Translations under genes and position numbers: made by a program
Assembly: GCF_039555335.1 (NCBI RefSeq)
Contig: NC_092647.1
Location: 8,629,959-8,693,958, forward strand
DNA: 64,000 nt
Source of the DNA: Amphiura filiformis
Lineage: Eukaryota; Echinodermata; Ophiuroidea; Amphilepidida; Amphiuridae
Direction of reading: 5' to 3'
In this document: piece after piece, positions 34,168 to 47,709 of the stretch
How the letters are laid out: every line of letters starts with the position of its first letter
How positions within the stretch are numbered: position 1 is the first letter of the stretch
Notes under the pieces: generated by a model
Database searches by the model: none
Seen by the model: only the letters and a program-made list of their open reading frames with translations
What the model was told of the DNA's origin: nothing

Positions 34168-34234
34168 AAATATGTTTTCACTATTACCTGGTTGGCAATT
34201 AAGGGCTCGGATAGCTACGTTTTCACGTATTTCG

Positions 34235-34335
34235 TAGGACCTTAGAGCACATCCAACATATCGAATTGCATTTTGAATACATTCAGTCCTGATATCAAAT
34301 AATTTTGATTGTTTGAAATTCGCGATATAGTACAC
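34235..34335 (-). repeat. Dispersed repeat shared with 53248-53345
   Basis: AATTGCATTTTGAATACATT...TCAAATAATTTTGAT matches 53267-53320 closely. Only about 100 bases align. Strand is arbitrary. Confidence 0.55.
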
Positions 34336-34982
34336 ATTTTATGGCAAATTATTAAAAATTGATATTTTGGAAATTTAACTGCCTCGAAGTAAATTGTATA
34401 AATTTAATGATATGTACTTAAAAGGGCATTTCATGATCCACAGTCTCATCCCCCTACTTTTCTCAAAAAATGTTATACCACTTGAAAATGTTTATGTACC
34501 AAATATTTCTTGCAGATTAATTCGTTTAGGAAAAATATCGTCAAAATTTAATTTTCGATATGGTATACCAGAACAAAATTATAACAGTGGCCTACGGAGC
34601 AGTGCCATACACATAATCGTGTATAACTCATAAAAGCAAAATCGGAATCAACTAAAATTTTGGGAACAAGTTTTTTTCGTGGATATCTACTGAAAAATGT
34701 CATAAATAGAGGATGCTAGGATCACGATGTTTTCTGATACATTTTATTTTTCATATTATCTTAAAGATATATTACATCTGACAATCAACATATACAATAT
34801 ATTATATATATATTAAAGTAATAGACTTGTAACTCATTATACTTTTTCGTATCCAAGAGCTCATGAAGATGCTAATGTGACTATGATGACTCCGTGACGT
34901 AACTAGGGTTGGTAGCTCCCGGGGCAAGAAACAAAATTGGCGCTCCTCCCCTCCCCCACCACGAGAATATCTTAGACGCGGA

Positions 34983-35273
34983 CAGTGGCGTAGCTAGGGG
35001 TTGTGGCGCCCAGGGCTAAGGATACATAATGCCCCCCTACTTGAAACAATTGCGCGCGTATTTTGAATAAATAAGGCCTATCACTAATTAATTTTGGTTA
35101 CTAGAAGTTGAATATCGATCTTAAAATGTTCGTTCAATTGATTTTATGCTGAAATGCGCGCAAAGCGCGCGAAAATTTTGACTTTCATCGCTTGTAGGGG
35201 CGCAGAATCGATGCTGAATTGGTCAATTTGGTGCCCCCGGGGCACGTTGTCCCTCCCCCTAGTTAAGCCACTG
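34983..35273. mobile_element. 291 bp hAT-like MITE remnant
   Basis: Left end CAGTGGCGTAGCTAGGGG and right end CTAGTTAAGCCACTG are imperfect inverted copies of the hAT-type terminus also seen at 25323-25681. No 8 bp duplication survives. Confidence 0.6.
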
Positions 35274-35311
35274 TGATGACTAAATTTGCAATCATGGCAT
35301 AGTACATGGCG

Positions 35312-35392
35312 CTGTGTAATGCTTCCACAAATGTAACAAGACCAAAGTTTACCATTTAGCATGTTTGGTCTTGCTACATTTGTGGAAGCAAT
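35312..35392. repeat. Short hairpin
   Basis: TGCTTCCACAAATGTAACAA...GACCAAA is inverted about 20 bases further on. A related single arm lies near 35575-35615. Confidence 0.75.
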
Positions 35393-35699
35393 GTTTTGGG
35401 GCATCTTTACATCTCAAATAATACAAATAGAATTGCTTCTATTTTTCCTATGCCCACTTTGCTTCCAACGAGGGATCGTATCCATAGCTCATGAGGATGT
35501 TTATAAATGTGACCATGATGACTACATTATGCAGTCATAGTATAGTACACGGCACTGTGTAGTAATATTTGAGTTAGCATTTGGTCTTGATACATTAGTG
35601 GAAGTAATGTTTTTTAGCACCTCAAATAATAATAATAATAATGCACACTATGCTTCCAACGCGGGGTCGGAGTTTATAATGGAGACAAAATTTTCCTCT

Positions 35700-36300
35700 T
35701 ATTACAGTAGTAGCAATAAAAGGGCAATTGTCATATTGCCCTAGTCACTAGGGTGCTTAGTTCGGGAGTTACAGAGTAAACTAGGTCAAATGTCAAATAT
35801 CTCTTGCACAGAGGCCAAATTCTCCAAAAAGCACTCATTTAATCATTACGTAACTTGTCTCAAATTACTTCTGATGAAATTATGGGTCAAAGGTTATGCA
35901 TGTACATATTCATATTGGACTTTTTCTGCATTAACTCTCCACCAAAATTGTGAATGAAGTATATGTTTGAGATATCTTATGGTAAGAGGAGTAATTTGAG
36001 ACCAGTTTCGATGAAATCAGACCATAAATTTGACCTCTTGTGTAAGATTTTGTTGACATTATGACCTATCCCATGTTATAAGCCCTGAACTATGCACCGT
36101 ATAACAATTATGACAATTGACTTGAAAGGAACAATTTGAGACACATTTACAGCATGATAGGACAAATTTTGAGTTTTGGCCCCGTTCTTTGACCCCTCGT
36201 GGGATGCATAGACGACATAATATGAAACCACTTATCCGTGTAATTACTTGTGGGATAAGAATTCCAATAAAGATTGGTCCCACTAATGTAGTAATATTAT
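35700..36300. repeat. Dispersed repeat pieces related to 28085-28430
   Basis: Two pieces, one inverted (35783-35825) and one direct (36005-36290), match the unit at 28085-28430. No coding potential. Confidence 0.5.
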
Positions 36301-36346
36301 AACCCCAAACTCAAACACTTAACATATACTAGCAGTGTTGTGTATC

Positions 36347-37640
36347 AAGCAGCTATCCTGCCAAGATGCTGAATGACCTAGGTTTTGCTGATGATATTGC
36401 CCTGCTGGAATCTTCCATAGCCCGGGCCCAGTCACAGCTTACTAGGACTGCAACTGCAGCAGCAGATCTAGGCCTTGTCATCAGCGCACCTAAGACAGAA
36501 TATATGACTGCAAACTGTAACGCCCAACCAGCACTTGAAGTCTATGGTAGTACCATCAACCATGTCACAGACTTCAAGTATTTGGGTTCCAAGATGGGCT
36601 CTACTGTTGGAGACCTAAAAAGAAAAAAGGCACTAGCCTGGGCAGCTTTCTGGAAACTGGAACGCCTTTGGAGAAGCCAGTCCCTGCCAATAAAAACAAA
36701 AATCAAGCTGTTTCAGACAACGTGTGTTACTGTCTTTCTGTACGGGTGCGAATCATGGGTAATTACCAAGGACATGGAAAACAAGATCAATGCATTTGCA
36801 ACATCTTGCTACATAATCATGTTAAACATCGAACGTGTGGATCGGATTCCAAATGAAACCATCTGCAACCTGACCAACACCACTCCACTGGTTGCCAGAG
36901 TCAAGATTCATCAACTCAAATTTCTCGGCCATATACTGCGTCTTGAAGATGGCGAGCCTGTGAAAGAATATGCGCTTTATATTCCACCACATGGGAAGAG
37001 GAAACCGGGACAGCCGCGCCCCAGGGGCACTTCAATATGGCGAAATGGATATAGGTGTAGGGCTGGCACTTTCGCACTAAGGGCATTCGGTGAGAGCAAA
37101 ATGTAAAAAATATGGGGTCATTGGGTGAGAGCATGATTTTTGGCATTCGGTGAGAGCAAAATGTAAAAAATATGGGGTCATTGGGTGAGAACATGACCTT
37201 TTTTTAAATGGAATCTTTGGGTGAGAGCCGAAACAGCGCCACAAAAACCTCGAAAATCGAATTTCTAGTTCTAAATGGCTTCAAATTTCATTGTTTTTTC
37301 AAAATAAGTAACAAAATCAGTGATAAATGAAAGTTGCTGTTCAAATTGAACTTGTAAGGGTCTTTGGGTGACACATCAAATGGAAAAATAAGGGGTCTTC
37401 GGGTGACAGAGCATGTGTTCGTAAAAAATATGGGGTCTTTGGGTGACAGCGATACTGAAAAGGGTGTCTTAACAGCCCTACATACGCGTCACCTCCAAAG
37501 TTGGAGTGCCCCCAGGGGGCCGCGCACACATTACTTACAGTATGTCCAGCACCTCCTGGGAGATACTGAAGGGATATGCTGCAGCCAAACAAAATTGTTT
37601 CGCTTGCCCAAGATCGCAGCCGGCTGATGATGATGATGAT
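36347..37640 (+). pseudogene. RTE-like LINE, 3' fragment copy 2, interrupted
   Basis: From 36350 the sequence aligns with copy 1 from 23835. A clean frame carries GFADDIALLESSIARAQSQL through CVTVFLYGCESWVITKDMEN and HILRLEDGEPVKEYALYIPP. At 37020 a 499 bp element breaks it. The LINE resumes at 37526 and ends in a TGATGATGATGATGAT run. Copy 2 keeps 14 or so bases (RLWRSQSL region) that copy 1 lost. Confidence 0.88.
37020..37518. mobile_element. 499 bp TIR element inside the LINE, hAT-like
   Basis: The ends (CCCAGGGGCACTTCAA and TTGGAGTGCCCCCAGGG) are imperfect inverted repeats of about 45 bases. GCCGCGC occurs on both sides (37013-37019, 37519-37525) and once at the matching site of the uninterrupted copy 1. 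The interior has a perfect-period 60 bp tandem repeat beginning GGCATTCGGTGAGAGC at 37082 and 37142. Confidence 0.78.
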
Positions 37641-37824
37641 GTATCATTTAACATTGACACGTATTTGAATAGAGCAGCATTAATTGGCTGACCATGAATT
37701 AAGGTAAAAGGAAATTATTCTTTATAGTACGATCCTTGTGTTCTGTTATGAGGACCATATGATTTTTGGCCCTTTGAGCGTGTTTATAGGATTATTTAGC
37801 GTATATTAACGTATAAGTAGCCTA

Positions 37825-38506
37825 CCCAGCAAACACAAAACGTTTTCGACATCATGCGCAAAAGGTTATAAAAGGTTGTAAGAAAACATTTAAATGTCGG
37901 GTTATATAAATGGTATATTAAGGGTATAAAACATTTTTATAACATTAAAAAACATTTTTTGATAATTTACTGTCCAGCAAACACAAAATGATTTACAGAA
38001 AACGTTTAAATGTCAAGTTATATAAAGGGTATAAAAACGTTTTAATAACATTCCATAAACATTTTTGAAAACTTGATACAAAACATTCTAAGCAGAATGT
38101 TATTTTTGGGTTGAAAAAATATTTTGCTAAAAATATTTGCCCACAATATTTGCAAAAACGTTTTTAAAACGTTTTCATGACCTTTATATAACCCGACATT
38201 TAAATGTTATTAAAACGTTTTGAAAAAACATTTTAAGAACATTTCTGTGTTTGCTGGGTGTAAATATTTTAACATAATGTTATTTAAGTGTTGACAAAAT
38301 AGTTGGCAGAAAATGTTTGCAAAAATAGTTTACAATAATATTTTGAAAACATTGTTGTAATGTGTTTTCATACAAAACGTTTTAAAACGCTTTCATGACC
38401 TTTATATAACCCGACATTTTAATGTTATTGAAACATTTTTACCTAAACCAAAAGCCAAAATATAACTTATATAAAACGTTTTAAAAACGTTTTTGTGTTT
38501 GCTGGG
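37825..38506. mobile_element. 682 bp CAGCAAACA TIR element with a nested copy
   Basis: Ends CCCAGCAAACACAAAACG and CGTTTTTGTGTTTGCTGGG are inverted and flanked by TA on both sides. A second pair of such ends at about 37974 and 38259 lies inside, so one copy is nested in another. The body is built of ACATTTAAATG, AACGTTTT and TATAACC motifs. No coding capacity. Confidence 0.8.
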
Positions 38507-38570
38507 TACTGCGATATCAATTGTTATTGCAGTAGGCTACTTAAACCAGCTATGTCACGATTTAGGGGGA

Positions 38571-41500
38571 ATTTAGTATGAGGTTTTCATTTCTAATATT
38601 TTTCCTCATAATACAATGAAAAACAAAAGCAATAGCATTACAAACCCTAATAAAACAAAGTAAAACATAAGAATTGTATTATGAGGAAAATGATTAGAAT
38701 TGAAAATAAGCATCTAAAAAGTCATTCTTATGTTTGACTTTGTTTTATTAGGGTTATTAGGATCGGTAAATATATTTCTTTTGTTTTTCATTATATTATG
38801 AGGAAAATTATGAGAATTGAAAATAAGCATCTAGAAAAAAGTCATTCTTATGTTTGACTTTGTTTTATTAGGATCTGTAAATCCATTTCTTTTGTTTTTT
38901 ATTGTATTATGAGGAAAATTATGAGAATTGAAAATAAGCATCTAGAAAAAAGTCATTCTTATGTTTGACTTTGTTTTATTAGGATCTGTAAATATATTTC
39001 TTTTGTTTTTCATTATATTATGAGGAAAATTATGAGAATTGAAAATAAGCATCTAGAGACAGGTTATTCTTTTCTTTTACTTTGTTTTATTAGGATCTGT
39101 AAATATATTTCTTTTGTTTTTCATTATATTATGAGGAAAATTATGAGAATTGAAAATAAGCATCTAGAAAAAAAGTCATTCTTATGTTTGACTTTGTTTT
39201 ATTAGGATCTGTAAATCCATTTCTTTTGTTTTTTATTGTATTATGAGGAAAATTATGAGAATTGAAAATAAGCATCTAGAAAAAAGTCATTCTTATGTTT
39301 GACTTTGTTTTATTAGGATCTGTAAATATATTTCTTTTGTTTTTCATTATATTATGAGGAAAATTATGAGAATTTAGATTTACAACCCCTTATAAAAGAA
39401 AGTCAAACATACGAATAACTTCTTTCTAGATGCTTATTTTCAATTCTCACAATTTTCCTCATAATACAATGAAAAACAAAAGCAATAGCTTTACAAACCC
39501 TAATAAAACAAAGTCAAACATAAGAACAATTAAAAAAAAAATATTTCTTTTGTTTTCATTGTATTATGAGAAAAAATTATTAGAATTGAAAATAAGCATC
39601 TAAAAAAGTCATTCTTATGTTTGACTTTGTTTTATTAGGATATATAAATATATTTCTTTTGTTTTTCATTGTATTATGAGGAAAATTATGAGAATTGAAA
39701 ATAAGCCTCTAGAAAAAAGTTATTCTTATGTTTGACTTTGTTTTATTAGGATATGTAAATATATTTCTTTTGTTTTTCATTGTATTATGAGGAAAATTAT
39801 GAGAATTGAAAATAAGCATCTAGAAAAAAGTCATTCTTATGTTTGACTTTGTTTTATTAGGATCTGTAAATATATTTCTTTTGTTTTTCATTATATTATG
39901 AGGAAAATTATGAGAATTGAAAATAAGCATCTAGAAATAAGTCATTCTTATGTTTGACTTTGTTTTATTAGGATCTGTAAATATATTTCTTTTGTTTTTC
40001 ATTATATTATGAGGAAAATTATGAGAATTTAGATTTACAACCCCTTATAAAAGAAAGTCAAACATACGAATAACTTCTTTCTAGATGCTTATTTTCAATT
40101 CTCACAATTTTCATCATAATACAATGAAAAAAAAAAGCAATAGCTTTACAAACCATAATAAAAAAAAGACAAACACAAGAACAATTAAAAAAAATATTTC
40201 TTTTGTTTTTCATTGTATTATGAGAAAAAAATTATTAGAATTGAAAATAAGCATCTAAAAAAGTCATTCTTATGTTTGACTTTGTTTTATTAGGATATAT
40301 AAATATATTTCTTTTGTTTTTTCATTGTATTATGAGGAAAATTATAAGAATTGAAAATAAGCATCTAGAAAAAAGTCATTCTTATGTTTGACTTTGTTTT
40401 ATTAGGATATGTAAATATATTTCTTTTGTTTTTCATTGTATTATGAGGAAAATTATGAGAATTGAAAATAAGCATCTAGAAAAAAGTCATTCTTATGTTT
40501 GACTTTGTTTTATTAGGATCTGTAAATATATTTCTTTTGTTTTTCATTATATTATGAGGAAAATTATGAGAATTGAAAATAAGCATCTAGAAATAAGTCA
40601 TTCTTATGTTTGACTTTGTTTTATTAGGATCTGTAAATATATTTCTTTTGTTTTTCATTATATTATGAGGAAAATTATGAGAATTTAGATTTACAACCCC
40701 TTATAAAACAAAGTCAAACATACGAATAACTTTTTTCTAGATGCTTATTTTCAATTCTCATAATTTTCCTCATAATACAATGAAAAACAAAAGCAATAGC
40801 TTTACAAACCCTAATAAAACAAAGTCAAACATAAGAACAATTAAAAAAAAAAATATTTCTTTTGTTTTTCATTGTATTATGAGAAAAATTATTAGAATTG
40901 AAAATAAGCATCTAAAAAAGTCATTCTTATGTTTGACTTTGTTTTATTAGGATATATAAATATATTTCTTTTGTTTTTCATTGTATTATGAGGAAAATTA
41001 TGAGAATTGAAAATAAGCATCTAGAAAAAAGTCATTCTTATGTTTGACTTTGTTTTATTAGGATATGTAAATATATTTCTTTTTTTTTTCATTGTATTAT
41101 GAGGAAAATTATGAGAAATTGAAAATAAGCATCTAGAAAAAAGTCATTCTTATGTTTGACTTTGTTTTATTAGGATCTGTAAATATATTTCTTTTGTGTT
41201 TCATTATATTATGAGGAAAATTATGAGAATTGAAAATAAGCATCTAGAAATAAGTCATTCTTATGTTTGACTTTGTTTTATTAGGATCTGTAAATATATT
41301 TCTTTTGTTTTTCATTATATTATGAGGAAAATTATAAGAATTGAAAATAAGCATCTAGAAAAGAGTCATTCTTATGTTTGACTTTGTTTTATTAGGATCT
41401 GTAAATCCATTTCTTTTGTTTTTTATTGTATTATGAGGAAAATTATGAGAATTGAAAATAAGCATCTAGAAAAAAGTCATTCTTATGTTTGACTTTGTTT

Positions 41501-44500
41501 TATTAGGATCTGTAAATATATTTCTTTTGTTTTTCATTATATTATGAGGAAAATTATGAGAATTGAAAATAAGTATCTAGAAAAAGGTCATTCTTATCTT
41601 TGACTTTGTTTTATTAGGATCTGTAAATATATTTCTTTTGTTTTTCATTATATTATGAGGAAAATTATGAGAATTGAAAATAAGCATCTAGTAAAAAAAT
41701 TTCTTATGTTTGACTTTGTTTTATGTTTTATTAGGATCTGTAAATCCATTTCTTTTGTTTTTTACTGTATTATGAGGCAAATTATGAGAATTGAAAATAT
41801 GTATCTAGAAAAAAATCATTCTTATGTTTGACTTTGTTTTATTAGGATATATAAATATATTTCTTTTTTTTTTCATTGTATTATGAGGAAAATTATGAGC
41901 ATTGAAAATGAGCATCTAGAAAAAGTTATTCTTATGTTTGACTTTGTTTTATTAGGATCTGTAAATATATTTCTTTTGTTTTTCATTATATTATGAGGAA
42001 AATTATGAGCATTGAAAATGAGCATCTAGAAAAGTTATTCTTATGTTTGACTTTGTTTTATTAGGATCTGTAAATATATTTCTTTTGTTTTTCATTATAT
42101 TATGAGGAAAATTATGAGAATTGAAAATAAGCATCTAGAAAAAAGTCATTCTTATGTTTGACTTTGTTTTATTAGGATCTGTAAATATATTTCTTTTGTT
42201 TTTCATTATATTATGAGGAAAATTATGAGAATTGAAAATAAGTATCTAGAAAAGGTCATTCTTATGTTTGACTTTTGTTTTATTAGGATCTGTAAATATA
42301 TTTCTTTTGTTTTTCATTCTATTATGAGTACAATTATGAGAATTGTACATAAGCATCTAGAAAAAAGTCATTCTTATGTTTGACTTTGTTTTATTAGGAT
42401 CTGTAAATATATTTCTTTTGTTTTTCATTATATTATGAGGAAAATTATGAGAATTGAAAATAAGCATCTAGAAAAAGTCATTCTTATGTTTGACTTTGTT
42501 TTATTAGGATCTGTAAATCCATTTCTTTTGTTTTTTATTGTATTATGAGGAAAAGTATGAGACTTGAAAAATATGCATCTAGAAAAAAGTCTTTTTTCTG
42601 TTTGACTACGACTTATTAGGATCTGTAAATATATTTCTTTTGTTTTCATTATATTATGAGGAAAATTATGAGAATTGAAAATAAGTATCTAGAAAAAGGT
42701 CATTCTTATGTTTGACTTTGTTTTATTAGGATATGTAAGTATATTTCTTTTGTTTTTCATTGTTTTATGAGGAATATTATGAGAATTGAAAATAAGCATC
42801 TAGAAAAAAGTCATTCTTATGTTTGACTTTGTTTTATTAGAAAATGTAAATATATTTCTTTTGTTTTTCATTGTATTATGAGGAAAATTATGAGAATTTA
42901 GATTTACAACCCCTTATAAAGAAAGTCAAACATACGAATAACTTCTTTCTAGATGCTTATTTTCAATTCTCAGAATTTTCCTCATAATACAATGAAAAAC
43001 CAAAAGAATTATATTTTACAAACCCTAATAAAACAAAGTCAAACATATAAACAATTAATTAAAAAAAAATATTTCTTTTGTTTTTCATTGTATTATGAGA
43101 AAAATTATTAGAATTGAAAATAAGCATCTAAAAAAGTCATTCTTATGTTTGACTTTGTTTTATTAGGATATATAAATATATTTCTTTTGTTTTCATTGTA
43201 TTATGAGGAAAATTATGAGAATTGAAAATAAGCATCTAGAAAAAGTCATTCTTATGTTTGACTTTGTTTTATTAGGATATGTAAATATATTTCTTTTGTT
43301 TTTCATTGTATTATGAGGAAAATTATGAGAATTGAAAATAAGCATCTAGAAAAAAGTCATTCTTATGTTTGACTTTGTTTTATTAGGATCTGTAAATATA
43401 TTTCTTTTGTTTTTCATTATATTATGAGGAAAATTATGAGAATTGAAAATAAGCATCTAGAAAAAAGTCATTCTTATGTTTGACTTTGTTTTATTAGGAT
43501 CTGTTAATCCATTTCTTTTGTTTTTTATTGTATTATGAGGAAAATTATGAGAATTGAAAATAAGCATCTAGAAAAAAGTCATTCTTATGTTTGACTTTGT
43601 TTTATTAGGATTTGTAAATATATTTCTTTTGTTTTTAATTGTATTATGAGGAAAATTATTAGAATTGAAAATAAGCATCTAAAAAAGTCATCCTTATGTT
43701 TGACTTTGTTTTATTAGGATATGTAAATATATTTCTTTTGTTTTTCATTGTATTATGAGGAAAATTATGAGAATTGAAAATGAGCATCTAGAAACAGTTA
43801 TTCTTATGTTTGACTTTGTTTTATTAGGATCTGTAAATATATTTCTTTTGTTTTTCATTATATTATGAGGAAAATTATGAGCATTGAAAATGAGCATCTA
43901 GAAAAAGTTATTCTTATGTTTGACTTTGTTTTATTAGGATCTGTAAATATATTTCTTTTGTTTTTCATTATATTATGAGGAAAATTATGAGAATTGAAAA
44001 TAAGCATCTAGAAAAAAGTCATTCTTATGTTTGACTTTGTTTTATTAGGATCTGTAAATATATTTCTTTTGTTTTTTATTGTTTTATGAGGAAAAGTTTG
44101 AGAATTGTAAATAAGCATCTAGAAAAAGGTCATTCTTATGTTTGACTTTGTTTTATTAGGATCTGTAAATATATTTCTTTTGTTTTTTCATTATATTATG
44201 AGGAAAATTATGAGAATTGAAAATAAGCATCTAGAAAAAAGTCATTCTTATGTTTGACTTTGTTTTATTAGGATCTGTAAATATATTTCTTTTGTTTTTC
44301 ATTATATTATGAGGAAAATTATGAGAATTGAAAATAAGCATCTAGAAAAAAGTCATTCTTATGTTTGACTTTGTTTTATTAGGATCTGTAAATCCATTTC
44401 TTTTGTTTTTTATTGTATTATGAGGAAAAGTATGAGAATTGAAAATAAGCATCTAGAAAAAAGTCATTCTTATGTTTGACTTTGTTTTATTAGGATCTGT

Positions 44501-46940
44501 AAATATATTTCTTTTGTTTTTCATTATATTATGAGGAAAATTATGAGAATTGAAAATAAGTATCTAGAAAAAGGTCATTCTTATGTTTGACTTTGTTTTA
44601 TTAGGATATGTAAGTATATTTCTTTTGTTTTTCATTGTTTTATGAGGAATATTATGAGAATTGAAAATAAGCATCTAGAAAAAGTCATTCTTATGTTTGA
44701 CTTTGTTTTATTAGAAAATGTAAATATATTTCTTTTGTTTTTCATTGTATTATGAGGAAAATTATGAGAATTTAGATTTACAACCCCTTATAAAGAAAGT
44801 CAAACATACGAATAACTTTCTTTCTAGATGCTTATTTTCAATTCTCAATTTTCCTCATAATACAATGAAAAACAAAAGCAATAGCTTTACAAACCCTAAT
44901 AAAACAAAGTCAAACATAAGAAAATTAAAAAAAAAAATATTTCTTTTGTTTTTCATTGTATTATGAGAAAAATTATTAGAATTGAAAATAAGCATCTAAA
45001 AAGTCATTCTTATGTTTGACTTTGTTTTATTAGGATATATAAATATATTTCTTTTGTTTTTCATTGTATTATGAGGAAAATTATGAGAATTGAAAATAAG
45101 CATCTAGAAAAAAGTCATTCTTATGTTTGACTTTGTTTTATTAGGATATGTAAATATATTTCTTTTGTTTTTCATTGTATTATGAGGAAAATTATGAGAA
45201 TTGAAAATAAGCATCTAGAAAAAGTCATTCTTATGTTTGACTTTGTTTTATTAGGATCTGTAAATATATTTCTTTTGTTTTTCATTATATTATGAGGAAA
45301 ATTATGAGAATTGAAAATAAGCATCTAGAAAAGAAGTCATTCTTATGTTTGACTTTGTTTTATTAGGATCTGTAAATATATTTCTTTTGTTTTTCATTAT
45401 ATTATGAGGAAAATTATGAGAATTGAAAATAAGCATCTAGAAAAAAGTCATTCTTATGTTTGACTTTGTTTTATTAGGATCTGTAAATCCATTTCTTTTG
45501 TTTTTATTGTATTATGAGGAAAATTATGAGAATTGAAAATAAGCATCTAGAAAAAAGTCATTCTTATGTTTGACTTTGTTTTATTAGGATCTGTAAATAT
45601 ATTTCTTTTGTTTTTCATTATATTATGAGGAAAATTATGAGAATTGAAAATAAGCATCTAGAAAAAAAGTCATTCTTATGTTTGACTTTGTTTTATTAGG
45701 ATATGTAAATATATTTCTTTTGTTTTTCATTGTATTATGAGGAAAATTATTAGAATTGAAAATAAGCATCTAGAAAAAAGTCATTCTTATGTTTGACTTT
45801 GTTTTATTAGAAAATGTAAGTATATTTCATTTGTTTTTCATTGTATTATGAGGAAAATAATGAGAAAATAGATTTACAACCCTTATAAAAAAAGTCAAAC
45901 ATACGAATAACTTTTTTTTAGTTGCTTATTTTCAATTCTTACAATTTTTTCATAATACAATGAAAAATAAAAGCAATAGCTTTACAAACCCTAATAAAAC
46001 AAAGTCAAACATAAGAATAATTAAAAAAGAATACAAAATATTTCTTTTGTTTTTCATTGTATTATAAGAAAAATTATGAGAATTGAAAATAAGCATCTAG
46101 AAAAAAGTTATTGTTATGTTTGACTTTATTTTATTAGGATTTGTAAATATATTTCTTTTGTTTTTAATTGTATTATGAGGAAAATTATTAGAATTGAAAA
46201 TAAGCATCTAAAAAAGTCATCCTTATGTTTGACTTTGTTTTATTAGGATATGTAAATATATTTCTTTTGTTTTTCATTGTATTATGAGGAAAATTATGAG
46301 AATTGAAAATGAGCATCTAGAAACAGTTATTCTTATGTTTGACTTTATTTTATTAGGATCTGTAAATATATTTCTTTTGTTTTTCATTATATTATGAGGA
46401 AAATTATGAGAATTGAAAATAAGCAAAAAAAAAAAAAATTTCTTATGTTTGACTTTGTTTTATGTTTTATTAGGATCTGTAAATCCATGTCTTTTGAGTA
46501 TTAATGTATTATGAGGCAAATTATGAGAATTGAAAATATGTATCTAGAAAAAATCATTCTTATGTTTGACTTTGTTTTATTAGGATATATAAATATATTT
46601 CTTTTTGTTTTTCACTGTATTATGAGGAAAATTATGAGAATTGAAAATAAGCATCTAGAAAAAAGTCATTCTTATGTTTGACTTTGTTTTATTAGGATAT
46701 ATAAATATTTTTGTTTTTGTTTTTCATTGTATTATGAGGAAAATTATGAGAATTGAAAATGAGCATCTAGAAAAAATTTATTCTTATGTTTGACTTTGTT
46801 TTATTAGGATCTGTAAATCCATTTCTTTTGTTTTTTATTGTATTATGAGGAAAATTATGAGAATGGAAAATAAGCATTGAAAAGAAGCATCTACAAATTC
46901 TTATGTTTGACTTTGTTTTATTAGGGTTTGTAAATCTAAA
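38571..46940 (+). repeat. 8.4 kb tandem array, 111 bp unit, with inverted cassettes
   Basis: The unit runs GTCATTCTTATGTTTGACTT to AAGCATCTAGAAAAAA, 111 bases, and about 75 units fit the array. Two main variants differ in TGTAAATATATTTC versus TGTAAATCCATTTC and in the following T run. At about 39371, 40027, 40684, 42898, 44770 and 45860 a block of about 165 bp is in the opposite orientation, always entered through TTTAGATTTACAACCCCTTA and left through ATTAAAAAAAA. A shorter inverted piece opens the array at 38588. Short reading frames across units are repeat artefacts. No gene lies inside. Confidence 0.95.
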
Positions 46941-47530
46941 AATAATTATGAGAATTACAAATTTATTGAAAAGTTAGAATCTTTATATTAAGTTTTGTAT
47001 TTTGTCCTTTACTTTATCCCGCATTATACGGTATATTGTTTAGTGTCTCAAATGAGTATGAGGTATTAGGGTTTCTTTTCAAAACATGTCCGGTTTTTTC
47101 CGACCCTAAATCGTGCCGTATCTAACTTAAACGTAAATATATCTTTCCGTACAGGTACTATAAACACACAGTGGTAGCGGTTTTTGGTTCATTAGAGAAG
47201 TTGCAATTTCGAAATGTACGTATCGTACGCGATACATCTATTAAAATCCCGTCACATGAGAGTGATTTTGAATAGATATACGGGTGTATGATACGACGTC
47301 TTGCTCATGGAATGTCTTTCTTTGCAACCATAATGGGCCGCAACCTGTGACTTAAAGTCCGGTTAAATTAAGGTTGCGATGCTCAGCACAACTGACATTC
47401 TTATACGTGTAATGAAATATTTTTTTATTAATTTAAAGGGTTTATCGCATTCTACCAAAATGTACGTACGTAATATAACATCAGAATAATTGAATTGCTA
47501 TCTTTACAACTAATAAAGTAGCAATATTTA
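46941..47530. other. Flank of the array, nothing recognised
   Basis: GAGTATGAGGT near 47052 and the CCTAAATCGTG motif near 47103 recall the left flank (38558-38585), where GATTTAGGGG and GTATGAGGT occur. This may be a remnant of a common flanking sequence. No gene. Confidence 0.35.
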
Positions 47531-47709
47531 GGGATTCAATCATGTTTCACCGTTGTTCATCACCGATTAACAACGATGCATCCGCGTCGTCTGCGTGGTT
47601 TACTTCGTGAGGGCAGCTTTAGCTGCCCGAGCGAAGTAATCCAGGCAGACGACGCGGACGCATTGTTGTTAATCGGTGATGAACAACGGTGAAACATGAT
47701 TAAATCCCT
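47531..47709. repeat. 179 bp near-perfect hairpin
   Basis: Arms of about 88 bases (AGGGATTCAATCATGTTTCA and on to GGGCAGCT) meet at a loop of two bases, with roughly ten mismatches. It is GC-richer than the flanks (GCGTCGTCTGCGTGG). A foldback MITE is the likely class. No clear target duplication. Confidence 0.9.

Noticed and set aside
39020..44966. Several 60-73 residue frames with repeated KIMRIENKHLE
   Set aside because: They are reading frames through single units of the 111 bp satellite. Neighbouring units carry stops in the same frame.
38571..46940. CRISPR array
   Set aside because: Units are contiguous 111-mers without unique spacers, in animal DNA with introns and LINEs.
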